DNA of 64,000 bases. Source: Taudactylus pleione (Eukaryota > Chordata > Amphibia > Anura > Myobatrachidae). The stretch covers positions 17,561,001-17,625,000 of the forward strand of contig JAUIMM010000016.1 in assembly GCA_031769625.1 (NCBI GenBank), in the 5' to 3' direction. Positions 20,177-30,013 of the stretch are shown piece after piece. A model generated the notes under the pieces. That model worked only from the letters and a program-made list of their open reading frames with translations, made no database searches and was not told the origin of the DNA. The translations under genes were made by a program, and so were the position numbers. Position 1 is the stretch's first letter, and every line of letters begins with the position of its first letter.

Positions 20177-21637
20177 ATGTCTGAAAGTGATTTTCCCCTC
20201 CGGCTACAGTGTACCACGTGCAAAGTACCGTTAGCGGAGGGGGAGGGTAGCGCGGAGGGCCTTTGCCGGCAGTGTTTGTCCATGGCGCGGCCTATTACGG
20301 TTACAGCACCGGTACAGGAGCCGCCCTGGGCTTGTTTCGCTCAGGCGTTAACAGCTTTAGTGGGCCAGTTAGCTCCGCAGCCCGCGTTTACTCCGATGGG
20401 TTTGTCCCAGCAGTCTGTGGTGTCGTCACCCATGCAGGGGTTCCCACGACAATTGGTGGTACCCCACAGTCTCCCTATTTCCCCGCTCCCGGGTTCTCAG
20501 GAGCCAGCGTGGGTTAACTCCCTGACGAGTTCTGTACAGCACTTGTCGGATGTGTTGCAAGGGGAGTCTGTGATGCGGTCTCATAAAAGGCCGGTGGCGT
20601 CTCTGTCCGCTCCTTATGAGGATGACGAAGGGACATCTGATGATGGGGAGATTCTAGATCCTTACGATCAGGAACCTCTCCATACTAAGGACGCTGATGC
20701 TAAGTCCAAAGTATATATTCCTGGACTTATTCGGGCGGTCCGCACAGCCTTGGTGATTGAGGACGAAGTTCCCCCAGCGGCTAAATCTAAGTATGCCTTT
20801 TTCAAAGATGTGAAGGGCGATGCCACAGTCTTTCCTCTTTCGGGTCAGTTGGTGGACCATTTAGAGGAGGCGTGGAAACAACCTGGCAAAAGATACCAGC
20901 CGCAGAGACGCCTGGCGGTGGCTTATCCGTTCGCGGATAATTATTTTGCGAAGTGGGAATCCCCTCCACAGGTGGATTCTCACGTGACCCGTCTTGTCCG
21001 TAGTGCCACATTGCCGATGCCATCCATGTCCTCCCTTAAGGATGCTACGGACCGCAAGGTAGAAATCTGCCTGAAGTCCGCTTATTCCCTTGCAGGGGGG
21101 GCAGCACGGCCGGCTATGGCCATTTGCTGGGTTGCCAGAGCGATGGAGCGCTGGGCGGATTCATTAGAGGCTTCTTTTGAATCCGACTGTCCGGCCGATC
21201 AGGCGGAGTTGATTGGCAATCTCCGTGATTCGGCCACCTACATCAACGAGGCGGCTCTAGACATTAGTACTCTGGTGTCTAGAATTTCTTCAGCAGCGGT
21301 AGCTGCTCGTCGCACCTTGTGGCTGCGATCCTGGAAGGCGGACGCAGATTCCAAGAAAGGTCTGGAAGCGTTGCCGTTTACCGGAGAAGTTCTCTTCGGT
21401 CCGGATCTGGATAAGATTGTGGCCACGCTGGCGGCAGCCAAATCTGCCTGTCTCCCGTCGGCCGCTGCTCCTTCTGGTTCGGGACCATCGTCCTTTCGGT
21501 CATCTAGGGCCCAGGGCAGGCCCAAACCACAGTCGTTTCCTCGACAGGCTGGCCCTAAGAAATCGGTCAAGCCCCGGAAGCAGGCATGGAGTACCAGACG
21601 TCCGGCCCCCAAGCCAGATGACAAGCCTGCGGCCTGA
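20177..21637 (+). CDS. DIRS gag-like protein, 486 aa
   Basis: ATG-started and uninterrupted. Near the N-terminus it has a zinc-finger-like C-x2-C-x14-C-x2-C (Cys12, Cys15, Cys30, Cys33). A Pro/Gln/Ser-rich stretch follows, then an acidic segment (YEDDEGTSDDGEILD, about residues 147-161) and a conserved central region (VFPLSGQLVDHLEEAWKQPGK; FADNYFAKWESPPQVDSHV). The C-terminus is very basic (SSFRSSRAQGRPKPQ, KKSVKPRKQAW), suited to nucleic-acid binding. The decayed DIRS copy at 38489-39870 has the same ordered blocks. It presumably packages the element's RNA. The last 20 bases overlap the next frame's ATG. Confidence 0.85.
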   Translation: MSESDFPLRLQCTTCKVPLAEGEGSAEGLCRQCLSMARPITVTAPVQEPPWACFAQALTALVGQLAPQPAFTPMGLSQQSVVSSPMQGFPRQLVVPHSLPISPLPGSQEPAWVNSLTSSVQHLSDVLQGESVMRSHKRPVASLSAPYEDDEGTSDDGEILDPYDQEPLHTKDADAKSKVYIPGLIRAVRTALVIEDEVPPAAKSKYAFFKDVKGDATVFPLSGQLVDHLEEAWKQPGKRYQPQRRLAVAYPFADNYFAKWESPPQVDSHVTRLVRSATLPMPSMSSLKDATDRKVEICLKSAYSLAGGAARPAMAICWVARAMERWADSLEASFESDCPADQAELIGNLRDSATYINEAALDISTLVSRISSAAVAARRTLWLRSWKADADSKKGLEALPFTGEVLFGPDLDKIVATLAAAKSACLPSAAAPSGSGPSSFRSSRAQGRPKPQSFPRQAGPKKSVKPRKQAWSTRRPAPKPDDKPAA

Positions 21638-23543
21638 CGGTCCGGGCCTCCCTTTGGGGGATCCCAGGGTGGGAGGCCGCCTGCTACAGTTCGCCCAGTG
21701 TTGGTCGACCACTACGACAGACACTTGGGTTCTGGAGGTGGTTTCTCACGGATACGCCCTCTCCTTCCGGCACAGACCCCCGGCTCGCTTCTTCACCACG
21801 GGTCTCCCATCAGACCGGAACAAGGCTACGGAGCTGCGGAAGGTATTGCACACTATGCTCCAGGCTGGAGTTATAGTGGCGGTTCCATTCTCCCAGAGGG
21901 GCCAGGGTTTCTATTCAAATCTATTTTTGGTACAGAAACCCAATGGGTCATATCGTCCGATTCTCAACCTCAAAGCACTCAACAAGTCTTTGCGGGTCCC
22001 GAAGTTTCGGATGGAGACCCTACGGTCCATCATTCTGGCGCTGGAACCTGGGGACTACTTGGTGTCATTGGACATACAGGACGCTTACCTGCATGTCCCT
22101 ATTCTTTGGCGCCATCAACAGTTCCTCAGGTTTGCAATCAGCAGCGACCACTTCCAGTTTCGGGCGTTACCTTTTGGCCTGGCAACAGCACCACGTGTTT
22201 TCACCAAGGTGATGGCGGTCATGGCGGCTTCTCTGCGGCTGCAGGGAGTCCGCATGTTGCCGTATTTGGACGACCTGTTATTGGTGGCAGGATCTCCAGA
22301 GCTCCTGTTACGCCACTTGGACCTGACCATTGCACTGCTGCAACGGCACGGCTGGCTAATCAACTGGCAGAAGTCCACTCTAATCCCGTCTCGGAGGATT
22401 CTGCATCTTGGAGCCTTATTGGACTCGGGACAGCAAAGGATCTTCGTGACGGAGGACAAGATCTCTGCTTTACAGTCAAGGGTGCGCAGTTGTCTGCACA
22501 GCCGCCGGGTGTCCTTACACTCGGCGATGAGGTTACTGGGCTCCATGGTGTCGGTGTTCGACATGGTGGAATACGCCCAGTTTCACTCCAGACCTCTGCA
22601 GCACCTGATCCTGTCCAAGTGGAACGGGCTGACTCAGTCTCTGAAGTCCCAGACGATTGTGCTCACCCAGGAGGTTCGCCTGTCCCTTACGTGGTGGTTA
22701 CAGACGACCCACCTCAACAAGGGACGTCCGTTCTGGGTTCCAAATTGGGTCCTGTTGACAACGGACGCCAGTCTTCGGGGCTGGGGAGCAGTTTCGGGTC
22801 CACACTTGTTCCAGGGCAGGTGGACGCCGACAGAAGCGGAGCTTCCAATAAATATCTTGGAACTCCGTGCGGTCTTCAATGCTCTCCAGCAGGCACAGCG
22901 GTTTCTCCAGGGTCGCCCGGTGCAGGTCCAGTCGGACAACGCTACCACCGTGGCCTACATAAACAGGCAAGGAGGAACTCGCAGTCGGGCGGCTCTCGTA
23001 GAGGTCTCTCGGATCCTGGTTTGGGCGGAGCGCAATCTTCCGGCCATATCAGCGGTCTTCATCCCGGGAGTGCTCAATTGGGAGGCGGACTTTCTAAGTC
23101 GCCAGGACGTTCATCCGGGGGAATGGTCCCTGCACCCGGACGTTTTTCAACTACTGGTGGACAGGTGGGGTCTTCCAGAAATCGACCTCATGGCGTCCCG
23201 GCACAACAACAAGTTGCCGGTGTACGGGTCTCGCACAAGAGACGAAGGGGCGTCTCTGGTGGATGCTCTGTCCGTCCGGTGGACGTTCCGGTTCGCATAC
23301 CTGTTCCCTCCGGTCTCCCTTCTTCCACGGGTAATCCGGAAATTCAAACAGGAAGGAGGGACGCTCCTGTTGATAGCTCCCGCGTGGCCCAGACGGCACT
23401 GGTTCTCAGACCTTCAGGGTCTGTCCGTGGACATTCCTCTGCGGTTGCCGCTACGACCGGACCTTCTGTCTCAGGGTCCTTGCCTTCACCCGGACCTGAC
23501 TTGGCTGTCTTTGACGGCGTGGCTGTTGAGACGGCCATGCTGA
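21618..23543 (+). CDS. DIRS reverse transcriptase - RNase H (- methyltransferase-like)
   Basis: The open frame extends upstream to about 21417, but the first ATG is at 21618, 17 bases before the gag stop. From this ATG it is 641 aa. RT motifs are YRPILNLKALNKSL, VSLDIQDAYLHVPI (catalytic Asp), FRALPFGLATAPRVF and MLPYLDDLLLV (YLDD near residue 216). RNase H follows with LLTTDASLRGWGAV (Asp near 383), ELRAVFNAL and VQSDNATTVAYINRQGG. The tail (IDLMASRHNNKLPVYGSR, AYLFPPVSLLPRVI, APAWPRRHWF) resembles the Dam-like methyltransferase region of DIRS proteins; that last call is tentative. It copies element RNA into DNA. The final TGA overlaps the recombinase ATG. Confidence 0.9.
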   Translation: MTSLRPDGPGLPLGDPRVGGRLLQFAQCWSTTTTDTWVLEVVSHGYALSFRHRPPARFFTTGLPSDRNKATELRKVLHTMLQAGVIVAVPFSQRGQGFYSNLFLVQKPNGSYRPILNLKALNKSLRVPKFRMETLRSIILALEPGDYLVSLDIQDAYLHVPILWRHQQFLRFAISSDHFQFRALPFGLATAPRVFTKVMAVMAASLRLQGVRMLPYLDDLLLVAGSPELLLRHLDLTIALLQRHGWLINWQKSTLIPSRRILHLGALLDSGQQRIFVTEDKISALQSRVRSCLHSRRVSLHSAMRLLGSMVSVFDMVEYAQFHSRPLQHLILSKWNGLTQSLKSQTIVLTQEVRLSLTWWLQTTHLNKGRPFWVPNWVLLTTDASLRGWGAVSGPHLFQGRWTPTEAELPINILELRAVFNALQQAQRFLQGRPVQVQSDNATTVAYINRQGGTRSRAALVEVSRILVWAERNLPAISAVFIPGVLNWEADFLSRQDVHPGEWSLHPDVFQLLVDRWGLPEIDLMASRHNNKLPVYGSRTRDEGASLVDALSVRWTFRFAYLFPPVSLLPRVIRKFKQEGGTLLLIAPAWPRRHWFSDLQGLSVDIPLRLPLRPDLLSQGPCLHPDLTWLSLTAWLLRRPC

Positions 23544-24679
23544 GGTCCCGGGGGTTTTCCAGCTCTGTGGTGCGTACCATGTTGCGAGCTCGGAAACCGT
23601 CTTCCGCGAGGATATACCATCGCGTGTGGCATACGTTCTTCCAGTGGTGTCGACCGAGAGGTTATGCACCGCGGGAGTTTCGTCTGTCTCGGATTCTCGC
23701 CTTCCTGCAAGCGGGACTAGATCATGGGCTTCGCCTTGCTTCTTTGAAGGTACAGGTTTCGGCCCTATCTGTCTGGTTTCACCGTAGGATTGCTACAATC
23801 CCGGATGTGCGCACCTTTATGCAGGGTGTTCTCCGCATTCAGCCGCCCTTTGTTCCACCTGTGGCGCCTTGGGATTTGGCTGTGGTCCTGAGGGCTCTCC
23901 AAGGACCGCCGTTTGAACCACTGGGCTCAGTGGATCTTAAATGGCTAACAGCTAAGACTGTTTTCCTTCTGGCCATTGCTTCGGCCAGACGTGTTTCTGA
24001 GTTGGGGGCTCTTTCTTGTAGACCCCCTTTCTTGGTTTTTTATGGGAACAGGGCAGTGCTCCGCACTCGGCCCGAGTTTCTTCCCAAAGTTGTTTCCCAG
24101 TTTCATATTAACGAGGAAATAGTTGTTCCGGCCTTTAACTCACCGGGTCTTTCCATGGGTGAGGCCTCTTTGGATGTTGTGCGGGCCTTAAGGACTTATG
24201 TTGACCGCACTTCTTCGTTTAGGAAGTCGGACGCTTTGTTTGTCCTCTTTGGCTTCCGTAAAAAGGGTTGGCCTGCTTCAAAGCAAACTTTGGCAGCCTG
24301 GATCCGTATGGCTATTTCTGAAGCTTATCTTCATGAAGGCCTACCGGTCCCTCCTTCTCTGAAGGCTCATTCCACTAGGTCTGTGGGTCCTTCGTGGGCA
24401 GCTCGACGTGGTGCCTCGGCAGTTCAGATCTGCAAGGCTGCTACGTGGTCTTCTGTCCATACCTTCGTGAGGTATTACAGGTTTGACACCTTCGCCTCTC
24501 AGGATGCTTCCTTCGGGCGGCGGATTCTCCTTTCTGCACAGGAGCGTCCCCACCCTTACAGGATACTGCTTTGGGACATCCCCAAGGTATCCTGTGGATA
24601 CCCTATGGACCCTGAAGTAGAAAATATGAGATATGGTAAGAACTTACCCTTGTTATCTCTATTTCTACGAAGTCCATAG
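23537..24679 (+). CDS. DIRS tyrosine recombinase, ~380 aa from internal ATG
   Basis: The frame is open far upstream (from 21638, overlapping the RT frame), but recognisable recombinase sequence begins only around 23515. An ATG at 23537 forms ATGCTGA with the RT stop, which I take as the likely start. Counting from it, catalytic residues are Arg151/152 (IASARRVSELGAL), His278-x-x-Arg281 (KAHSTRSVG) and Tyr313/314 (TFVRYYRFD). An N-terminal SAM-like part is also present (SARIYHRVWHTFFQWC; SLKVQVSALSVWFHRR). It would insert the circular DNA copy by site-specific-type recombination. The 3' end runs through the internal complementary region. All catalytic residues are intact. Confidence 0.88.
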   Translation: MLRSRGFSSSVVRTMLRARKPSSARIYHRVWHTFFQWCRPRGYAPREFRLSRILAFLQAGLDHGLRLASLKVQVSALSVWFHRRIATIPDVRTFMQGVLRIQPPFVPPVAPWDLAVVLRALQGPPFEPLGSVDLKWLTAKTVFLLAIASARRVSELGALSCRPPFLVFYGNRAVLRTRPEFLPKVVSQFHINEEIVVPAFNSPGLSMGEASLDVVRALRTYVDRTSSFRKSDALFVLFGFRKKGWPASKQTLAAWIRMAISEAYLHEGLPVPPSLKAHSTRSVGPSWAARRGASAVQICKAATWSSVHTFVRYYRFDTFASQDASFGRRILLSAQERPHPYRILLWDIPKVSCGYPMDPEVENMRYGKNLPLLSLFLRSP

Positions 24680-24692
24680 GGTTCCACAGGAC
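24580..24692. repeat. DIRS internal complementary region
   Basis: The first half (24580-24625, CCCCAAGGTATCCTGTGGAT onwards) is the reverse complement of the left end 19085-19130. The second half (24623-24692) is the reverse complement of the right outer end 24958-25028. Together they template the junction of the circular intermediate, as in DIRS-1. Confidence 0.88.
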
Positions 24693-24840
24693 TCCCGCCC
24701 TGTCGCACCTGTGCTGCAGATGGGCTTTGCTCTGGTCACCGGTTTTCCGTCTCCCTCTGGTGAGAATGTGATTCTTGTATGTGTCCAGATCTTTGTTCTC
24801 TCTCTTCCTTCTCCTCCTCCGGCCTATGGCTTGGTAACTA

Positions 24841-25028
24841 ACTGAGGTGCCTTGGCCCGGGGGCGGGGTATAGGAGGGGGACCTAGTGCATCCTGGGAGG
24901 CTGAAAGCTTAACTCTTTGGTGCCCTGCGACTGACGTCACACCTATACCCCAAGGTATCCTGTGGAACCCTATGGACTTCGTAGAAATAGAGATAACAAG
25001 GGTAAGTTCTTACCATATCTCATATTTT
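24841..25028 (-). repeat. DIRS right inverted terminal repeat
   Basis: Inverse of the left ITR, extended at its outer side by about 36 bases (AGATAACAAGGGTAAGTTCT...) that occur elsewhere only in the internal complementary region. Unequal ITR lengths are usual in DIRS elements. Confidence 0.86.
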
Positions 25029-25050
25029 ATATATATATATATATATATAA
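25025..25050. repeat. (TA)n microsatellite
   Basis: About 11 TA dinucleotides at the DIRS right border. Confidence 0.9.
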
Positions 25051-25061
25051 AAATATAAAAT

Positions 25062-25410
25062 TGTCACACGAACGTTGCTGCTGGTGGTCAACGTTTCAGA
25101 GACCAAACTCCTTTATCGTGCACTGTACAATAAAAAAAAAAATACACTTCACAGGAATAATCTCGGTTAGGAGACCACATTCTTTGGGCAGGCTGTAGCT
25201 TGAAACTCCTCCAAAGTAAAGTAGACCAAATTTGCCAACCAGCTGCAATGATGGGTATCTCAGAGCCATGCTTTTCAACCAAGGTGATGACTTCGACACC
25301 AATACATCCACATTATATTGGGTCCAGTAGAAAAGATTTTGGTGATGAATTTACCTAAGTAGTGGAACCTACTGGAGGAGTGACTTGTTGAGGTCTGTCT
25401 GGTGTTGGGA
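25062..25410. repeat. Right arm of the split palindromic repeat
   Basis: Reverse complement of 14630-14968. It starts ACACGAACGTTGCTGCTGGT and runs to about GACTTGTTGAGGTCTGTCTG. With the left arm it brackets 10.1 kb of inserted retroelements. Confidence 0.65.
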
Positions 25411-26990
25411 GAAGACTTCTCTTTCCTTTTTTGCCCAGTCTCTTCACATAAAACGATAGCATGAAATTGCATTGGCAAATGCTACTTCAGTCATGAAGGT
25501 GTTAAATTGCTGGCATATACGTCCCATGCTGCACATTGTTTGGGTGTAGGCAATAAATATTTCTATATACCAATATGTTTGCTTTATTACTAGTATAATC
25601 GTCTGCCTGGCCTCAATGTGGTATGTCTGCTCATCCACACTTATCTCTGACATGTCAGTAGTGTAAAAATAAACCCTGACAGACAAGTTGCTCTCACATC
25701 CCCTAATTGCTTGTACTAATCAGACTCTAATGCTTCCGGGGTTACCACGTTTGTCCCCTCTCCTCACTGTGTCTGACTGACTAATGCTAGGATGTGATAA
25801 TGGATGGCAACAACTTCTACAGAGGAAGGAATTTGTTAGATCTAAGGTCAACCATCAGCAAAACCAAAACAACGAAGGCATTAATTGTGTAGTCTTTGTG
25901 GTGGTTTTAAAATGCTTATTGTGACAATGACCTCTTAAACCGTTAACTTGAGATGTAAACTCCTTTTACACCATTCTTCAGGTCAAAGCTACACCACATG
26001 TCTTCACCTGAGAATAAGTGACATGCTAAACTCTACTTGACAAGAATTGGCCTATACATTTTATGCACAAAATAGCTTAAAATCAGAGTTGAGATGTCAA
26101 AGATCCCATTACTTTTATTTGCATCTTGGCATCTTTTATTAAAAAAGTTCGTAATTTCAGCGTTTGCCTTTTCTGACGTTTTACATTATTATTTAAATAG
26201 TTATTCCTAAGCAGAATGTGTGTTATTCTGATTCTCTTCAAGTCAGGTATTTCTCTTTCAGGTGGGTCGCGACTTACCCCGATGGCTCATCCGGCTCCTG
26301 CATTACTTTAAGTAACAGGGCCCGCCTAACACCATACACGGGCGCACTGTCCCCCACGACTTTTTTTTGTTACCAACGGTGCTGCCGTGTGTTCCCCTCT
26401 CATCCCAGGTCCGTTCAACTTGAAGACCCGGGAGGGCAGAAGGAACCGGACCCTCACACTGTACCTAACCATTTATCTGTCCTTTTTGAACCTCCTTGGT
26501 TCTTGCTGCCAGCTCATTTATGAATAGCAGTGTTCATGTATTTTCCCCCAATTGTTTTTCCATGAAGTATAAATAATCACAGGACACAGAGGCTGCAACA
26601 TTGTATACATGATTAGATGTAGTTTATTGTTTATTTGTTTCAAATACATGATACTGAATTGCTGGCATTTATGGTTGGGAGAAAGACAAACAGAGATAAA
26701 TAAACTATCTCTCATATAACAAAAGTATATCGAGAATATATCTGTCCTGTATGTATATACTATATCTGCAACATTTATCAAAACAGTTTTTAGAAGCATT
26801 ATAGTGTTTAAATTCTAATTACGTGTATGTTGTATATAGTGCTACTACATAAATGAATTAATGAAGAAAGGGAGTGAATGTACGAACTGCTAAACCTGCC
26901 TATTTTACCTATTTAGGGATATATTGTTAATGATTAAATATGATCACCACAAGGTAATTTCATACACAATTACAGAATGTATAATATAAT
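25411..26990. other. No gene seen
   Basis: AT-rich sequence. A C-rich patch at 26260-26510 (GGCCCGCCTAACACC, CGTTCAACTTGAAGACCCGGG) has an open frame but no recognisable protein or splice-site support; it may be a retroelement remnant. Confidence 0.45.
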
Positions 26991-26993
26991 TAT

Positions 26994-27097
26994 GTGTGCT
27001 TATTGATTGGTATGATATTTAGGTGTGCTTATTGATGGATATGATATTTAGGTGTGCGTATTGATGGATATGATATTTAGGTGTGCTTATTGATGGG
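26994..27097. repeat. 29-bp minisatellite
   Basis: Units starting GTGTGCTTATTGATGGATATG begin at 26994, 27023, 27052 and 27081, exactly 29 bases apart; the fourth is partial. Confidence 0.92.
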
Positions 27098-27350
27098 TGA
27101 CTATCATATTTTCATAACCAGAGTCATAATAATTCCCAATTTCTTTTAAAGAAGGATCCGATTAAAAGTTATGTTTTAATTGTTCATTTTCTGATATCAA
27201 CTATATGGTATTTATGGGTGTTTGTTGATGGATGACTCTGTCATATTTTCACCCTCAGAGTCAAAATAATCCCCAATCTCTTTAAAGAGGGAACTGATTA
27301 AAAGTTATATTGTAATTATGTATATTTCCTGATATCAATTATATCAATTA
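27082..27350. repeat. ~135-bp tandem duplication
   Basis: TTGATGG(G/A)TGACT..TCATATTTTCA, CAGAGTCA.AATAATCCCCAAT, GATTAAAAGTTAT and CCTGATATCAA occur twice in order, offset about 133-136 bases. Confidence 0.8.
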
Positions 27351-27410
27351 ATTTATTATAAAAGAGTGCCCCACATAGGAATCACTTGCTGCACATTGGC
27401 CGAGGCCAAT

Positions 27411-27583
27411 GGAAGGTTTATGTATCAAGTAGTGGAGATGTTGCTCATAGCAACCAATCCCCTTTTTGAAGTAGGATTTATGAAGTACAATCTTAAAAAT
27501 AATAGGAACTAATTGGTTGCTATGAGCAATTTCTCCACTTGTCCACTTCTCCACGCTTTTCACTGCTTGATACATAAACCCCA
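27411..27583. mobile_element. Hairpin MITE, 'TATGTATCAAGTAGTGGAG' type
   Basis: GGTTTATGTATCAAGTAGTGG at the left pairs with CACTGCTTGATACATAAACC at the right. An internal pair ATTGCTCATAGCAACCAAT-like/ATTGGTTGCTATGAGCAA is also present. A diverged relative is at 35879-36010. Confidence 0.7.
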
Positions 27584-28140
27584 TTGTTTCTTAACTGTTC
27601 AGTTATAAGGATGTCGGCAGTCGCCTAAGAACTGCATCTCCTGCAGGCCATTGACATCCTCTTCTTTTGTGTTTTATTGAACTTCATTGAGACCTGTAAT
27701 ATCCTTGTAATCTCCAATACAGAATACCTTCTATTTCTTAAAGGAGTGGAGATGTCCAAAATGCGGGTTAGAAAGTTTGAAATTACTCTTGATGCAGGTT
27801 GTTATTCCACAGCTCTTAGAGGGGAGTTCAGCTCGGCACTGCTGCACACCTATCTGCCAATTACGTTATCCCCGGCATCGCAGTTTTCCTGTACACATCT
27901 GTTGTGTTAAGCTAATCTTGCAATGTAGTTGGACGCAATTTGCTATATTAGAACTGCATATCGCATCCATTGTGCTGAATTGAACTCCATTTGAATGTAA
28001 CGCATGTTCTTCTGAGTTTTGTAGAGTGCTATTCAGGTGTTCAATAATGCTCTCATAGTACAGTAATTTGGATATGTGGTCTAGTGGCATTGGGTGGGTT
28101 TAATGACCTTTTGGGGACATGGCTGGGATCTGTAGTCTTA

Positions 28141-28456
28141 AGGCGCACATCCACTAGGCGATAGGGTAACAACAGTACAATTACAACATTGTAATCGTAC
28201 CGTCGTTCCCCATCCCCTGCATTGCCTACACTGAACGATTAGTCATTCAGTGTAGGCACCCTCCATCATCCCTGAACATGGCCAATCTGTCGTTATCGGC
28301 AGATTGACCAGCATCTTTGGGCGATGATTGATGTTGGAAATAACCAGCGGGAGCGCGCATCGCTGACATTATACTGCACGATTAATGAGCCATTGCATGA
28401 TTACGATGTCATAATCATGCAATCGCTCATTAATATCACCTAGTGGATGTGCGCCT
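28141..28456. mobile_element. Hairpin-chain MITE, 'GGCGCACATCCACTAGG' ends
   Basis: The ends AGGCGCACATCCACTAGGCGAT and CACCTAGTGGATGTGCGCCT are reverse complements, 316 bp apart. The interior has separate stems: CCTACACTGAACGA..TTCAGTGTAGG, CCAATCTG..CAGATTG and TGCATGATTACGATGTCATAATCATGCA. No reading frame. Confidence 0.7.
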
Positions 28457-29990
28457 TTGCAGATGACATAGTTGTCTGCCATCTCTTTTCCTTCTCTAAG
28501 CTTTGCCCACAGGTTGTACAGAATCTTCACATGAAACTGTCTAATCTCCGTAAAAGAAATTAGCAAGAAAATAAAAAGCCTGTCTTAAATATATTTACAG
28601 TAAGGCAGTTCACAGAAAACCTGTACCTTACATCCTTGACATTTGGATTGATGATAGTTCAGTTCAATATCAGTTTGGCAAAATAATGACTTGAAATATG
28701 TAACTATCCAGAGACTTGTGCTGGGATTTCCCACTAAAAAAAAGTGTGATGATCTGTAATCCTGCGATGCCTACGTCTTCCCCACACCGAGCTGTGCAGC
28801 GGCTGCTCTTTAAAAACTAGCTTATCGCTTTCCTAGAGTGGGGTATGCTGTAAGAGCTAAATACCAGGGCACTTGACTGATTCTTCCCAGGCACTGGTAT
28901 TTTTAGCTTGTTCTGTACATAAGCTGTTAAAAAAAATTAAACAAAACTTAAAATATAGTGTGTATATAAATGCAAATTAGTTTCTCGGTTTATAGTCTAT
29001 AGTGAAAGGTTGGCACTTGGAGATTTAAGGACCCCTTTGAACATGCTCTTAAAGTCATTAATTATTTTTTTCATAGTTTGAAAGTGAATTTTATGTTCAT
29101 GTTCTGATGTAGCTATTATGTTCAACATTTCAATGGTATGCATTTGTACTGCAGTACTCTATTACATATAAAATGTATTGCAGTATCACTTATTATGGTA
29201 ATGTCTAGTAACGTTCAGTACTCACGGAGGGTCCAACAACTTCAGCGGTGTTCTATTATCTCCAGGCAGAATGCATGGTATAGGTTGCCTTATATGATTT
29301 TTATGTCATTCATTTGCAGTGTATGATTTTTTTTTTTTCAATTTTTTTTTCTCATAAAACCACAGTCAATCGTGCATTCTGTGCCTAAGGAAAATAGTCT
29401 GTCAATAATGCACAGTTAAATTACAAAAACTAGAGAGTGCTAATGAAAAAAGATAGAGATATTTTTGATAGCAGCAATATGACGTGTGCTTGTGAATACA
29501 CACCTACACCATTGCAAAATATGGTTTAACAACGACATACAAAGATAAGTATATTTGCTCTAAGACACTATTTATTCTCAAAAAAATATTTTAATAATAA
29601 TCAGGGGTCTGATGTTCACTGAACAACACACATAAAAATATTAATATATTTTATATGCAATGTATATTTATACAGACTAGAATATGACTAGCCATAATGT
29701 AAACATTAATATTTAGACATATAACACATAAATACCAACAAATGCATGTAAAAATACATACAGCCAATAAAACAACTATAATGATCACAATAATTCCTTG
29801 GAGATCTCCAAGTCTAATATGGGAATGGCACTGTGCTTTCAAAAGGACTGTCCATATATTCATAAGATATCGCTCCTGGTTTTAAGCCACAGATAAAAGT
29901 GGAAACCTAACAACAAAACATGTATAATCACCACTCTCCACTAATGTTAGTAATCAGCACCCAGTATGCTGTGTGGGAATAGGCAGTCCT
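28457..29990. other. No gene seen
   Basis: AT-rich sequence with poly-T runs near 29328-29350. Nothing recognisable as exon, RNA gene or inverted repeat. Confidence 0.5.
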
Positions 29991-29995
29991 GAACA

Positions 29996-30013
29996 CCCCC
30001 CCCCCCCCCCCCC
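29996..30013. repeat. Poly-C tract
   Basis: Eighteen consecutive C followed by ACCCACCCCCACC. Length may be unstable. Confidence 0.95.

Larger units (their letters stand above)
19085..25028 (+). mobile_element. DIRS-type retrotransposon, nearly intact
   Basis: A 5.9-kb element with three long overlapping frames (gag 20177-21637, RT/RNase H 21618-23543, tyrosine recombinase 23537-24679). It has inverted terminal repeats (19085-19238 and 24841-25028) and an internal complementary region (24580-24692) that is the reverse complement of the two outer ends joined together. This layout is diagnostic of the DIRS order, which integrates via a circular intermediate and recombinase without making target duplications; none is seen here. 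No stop or frameshift breaks any domain, so it is recent and possibly active. It lies in TA/TG repeats between the Penelope-like element and the right arm of the split palindrome. Confidence 0.92.

Noticed and set aside
21698..23536. A 993-residue protein read as one recombinase
   Set aside because: The upstream 600 residues overlap the RT/RNase H gene in another phase, have no recombinase similarity, and the frame begins with GTG rather than ATG. Kept only as an observation.
26218..26523. 101-codon open frame in a C-rich patch
   Set aside because: No similarity recognised, no splice-site support, and it does not begin at a convincing start.
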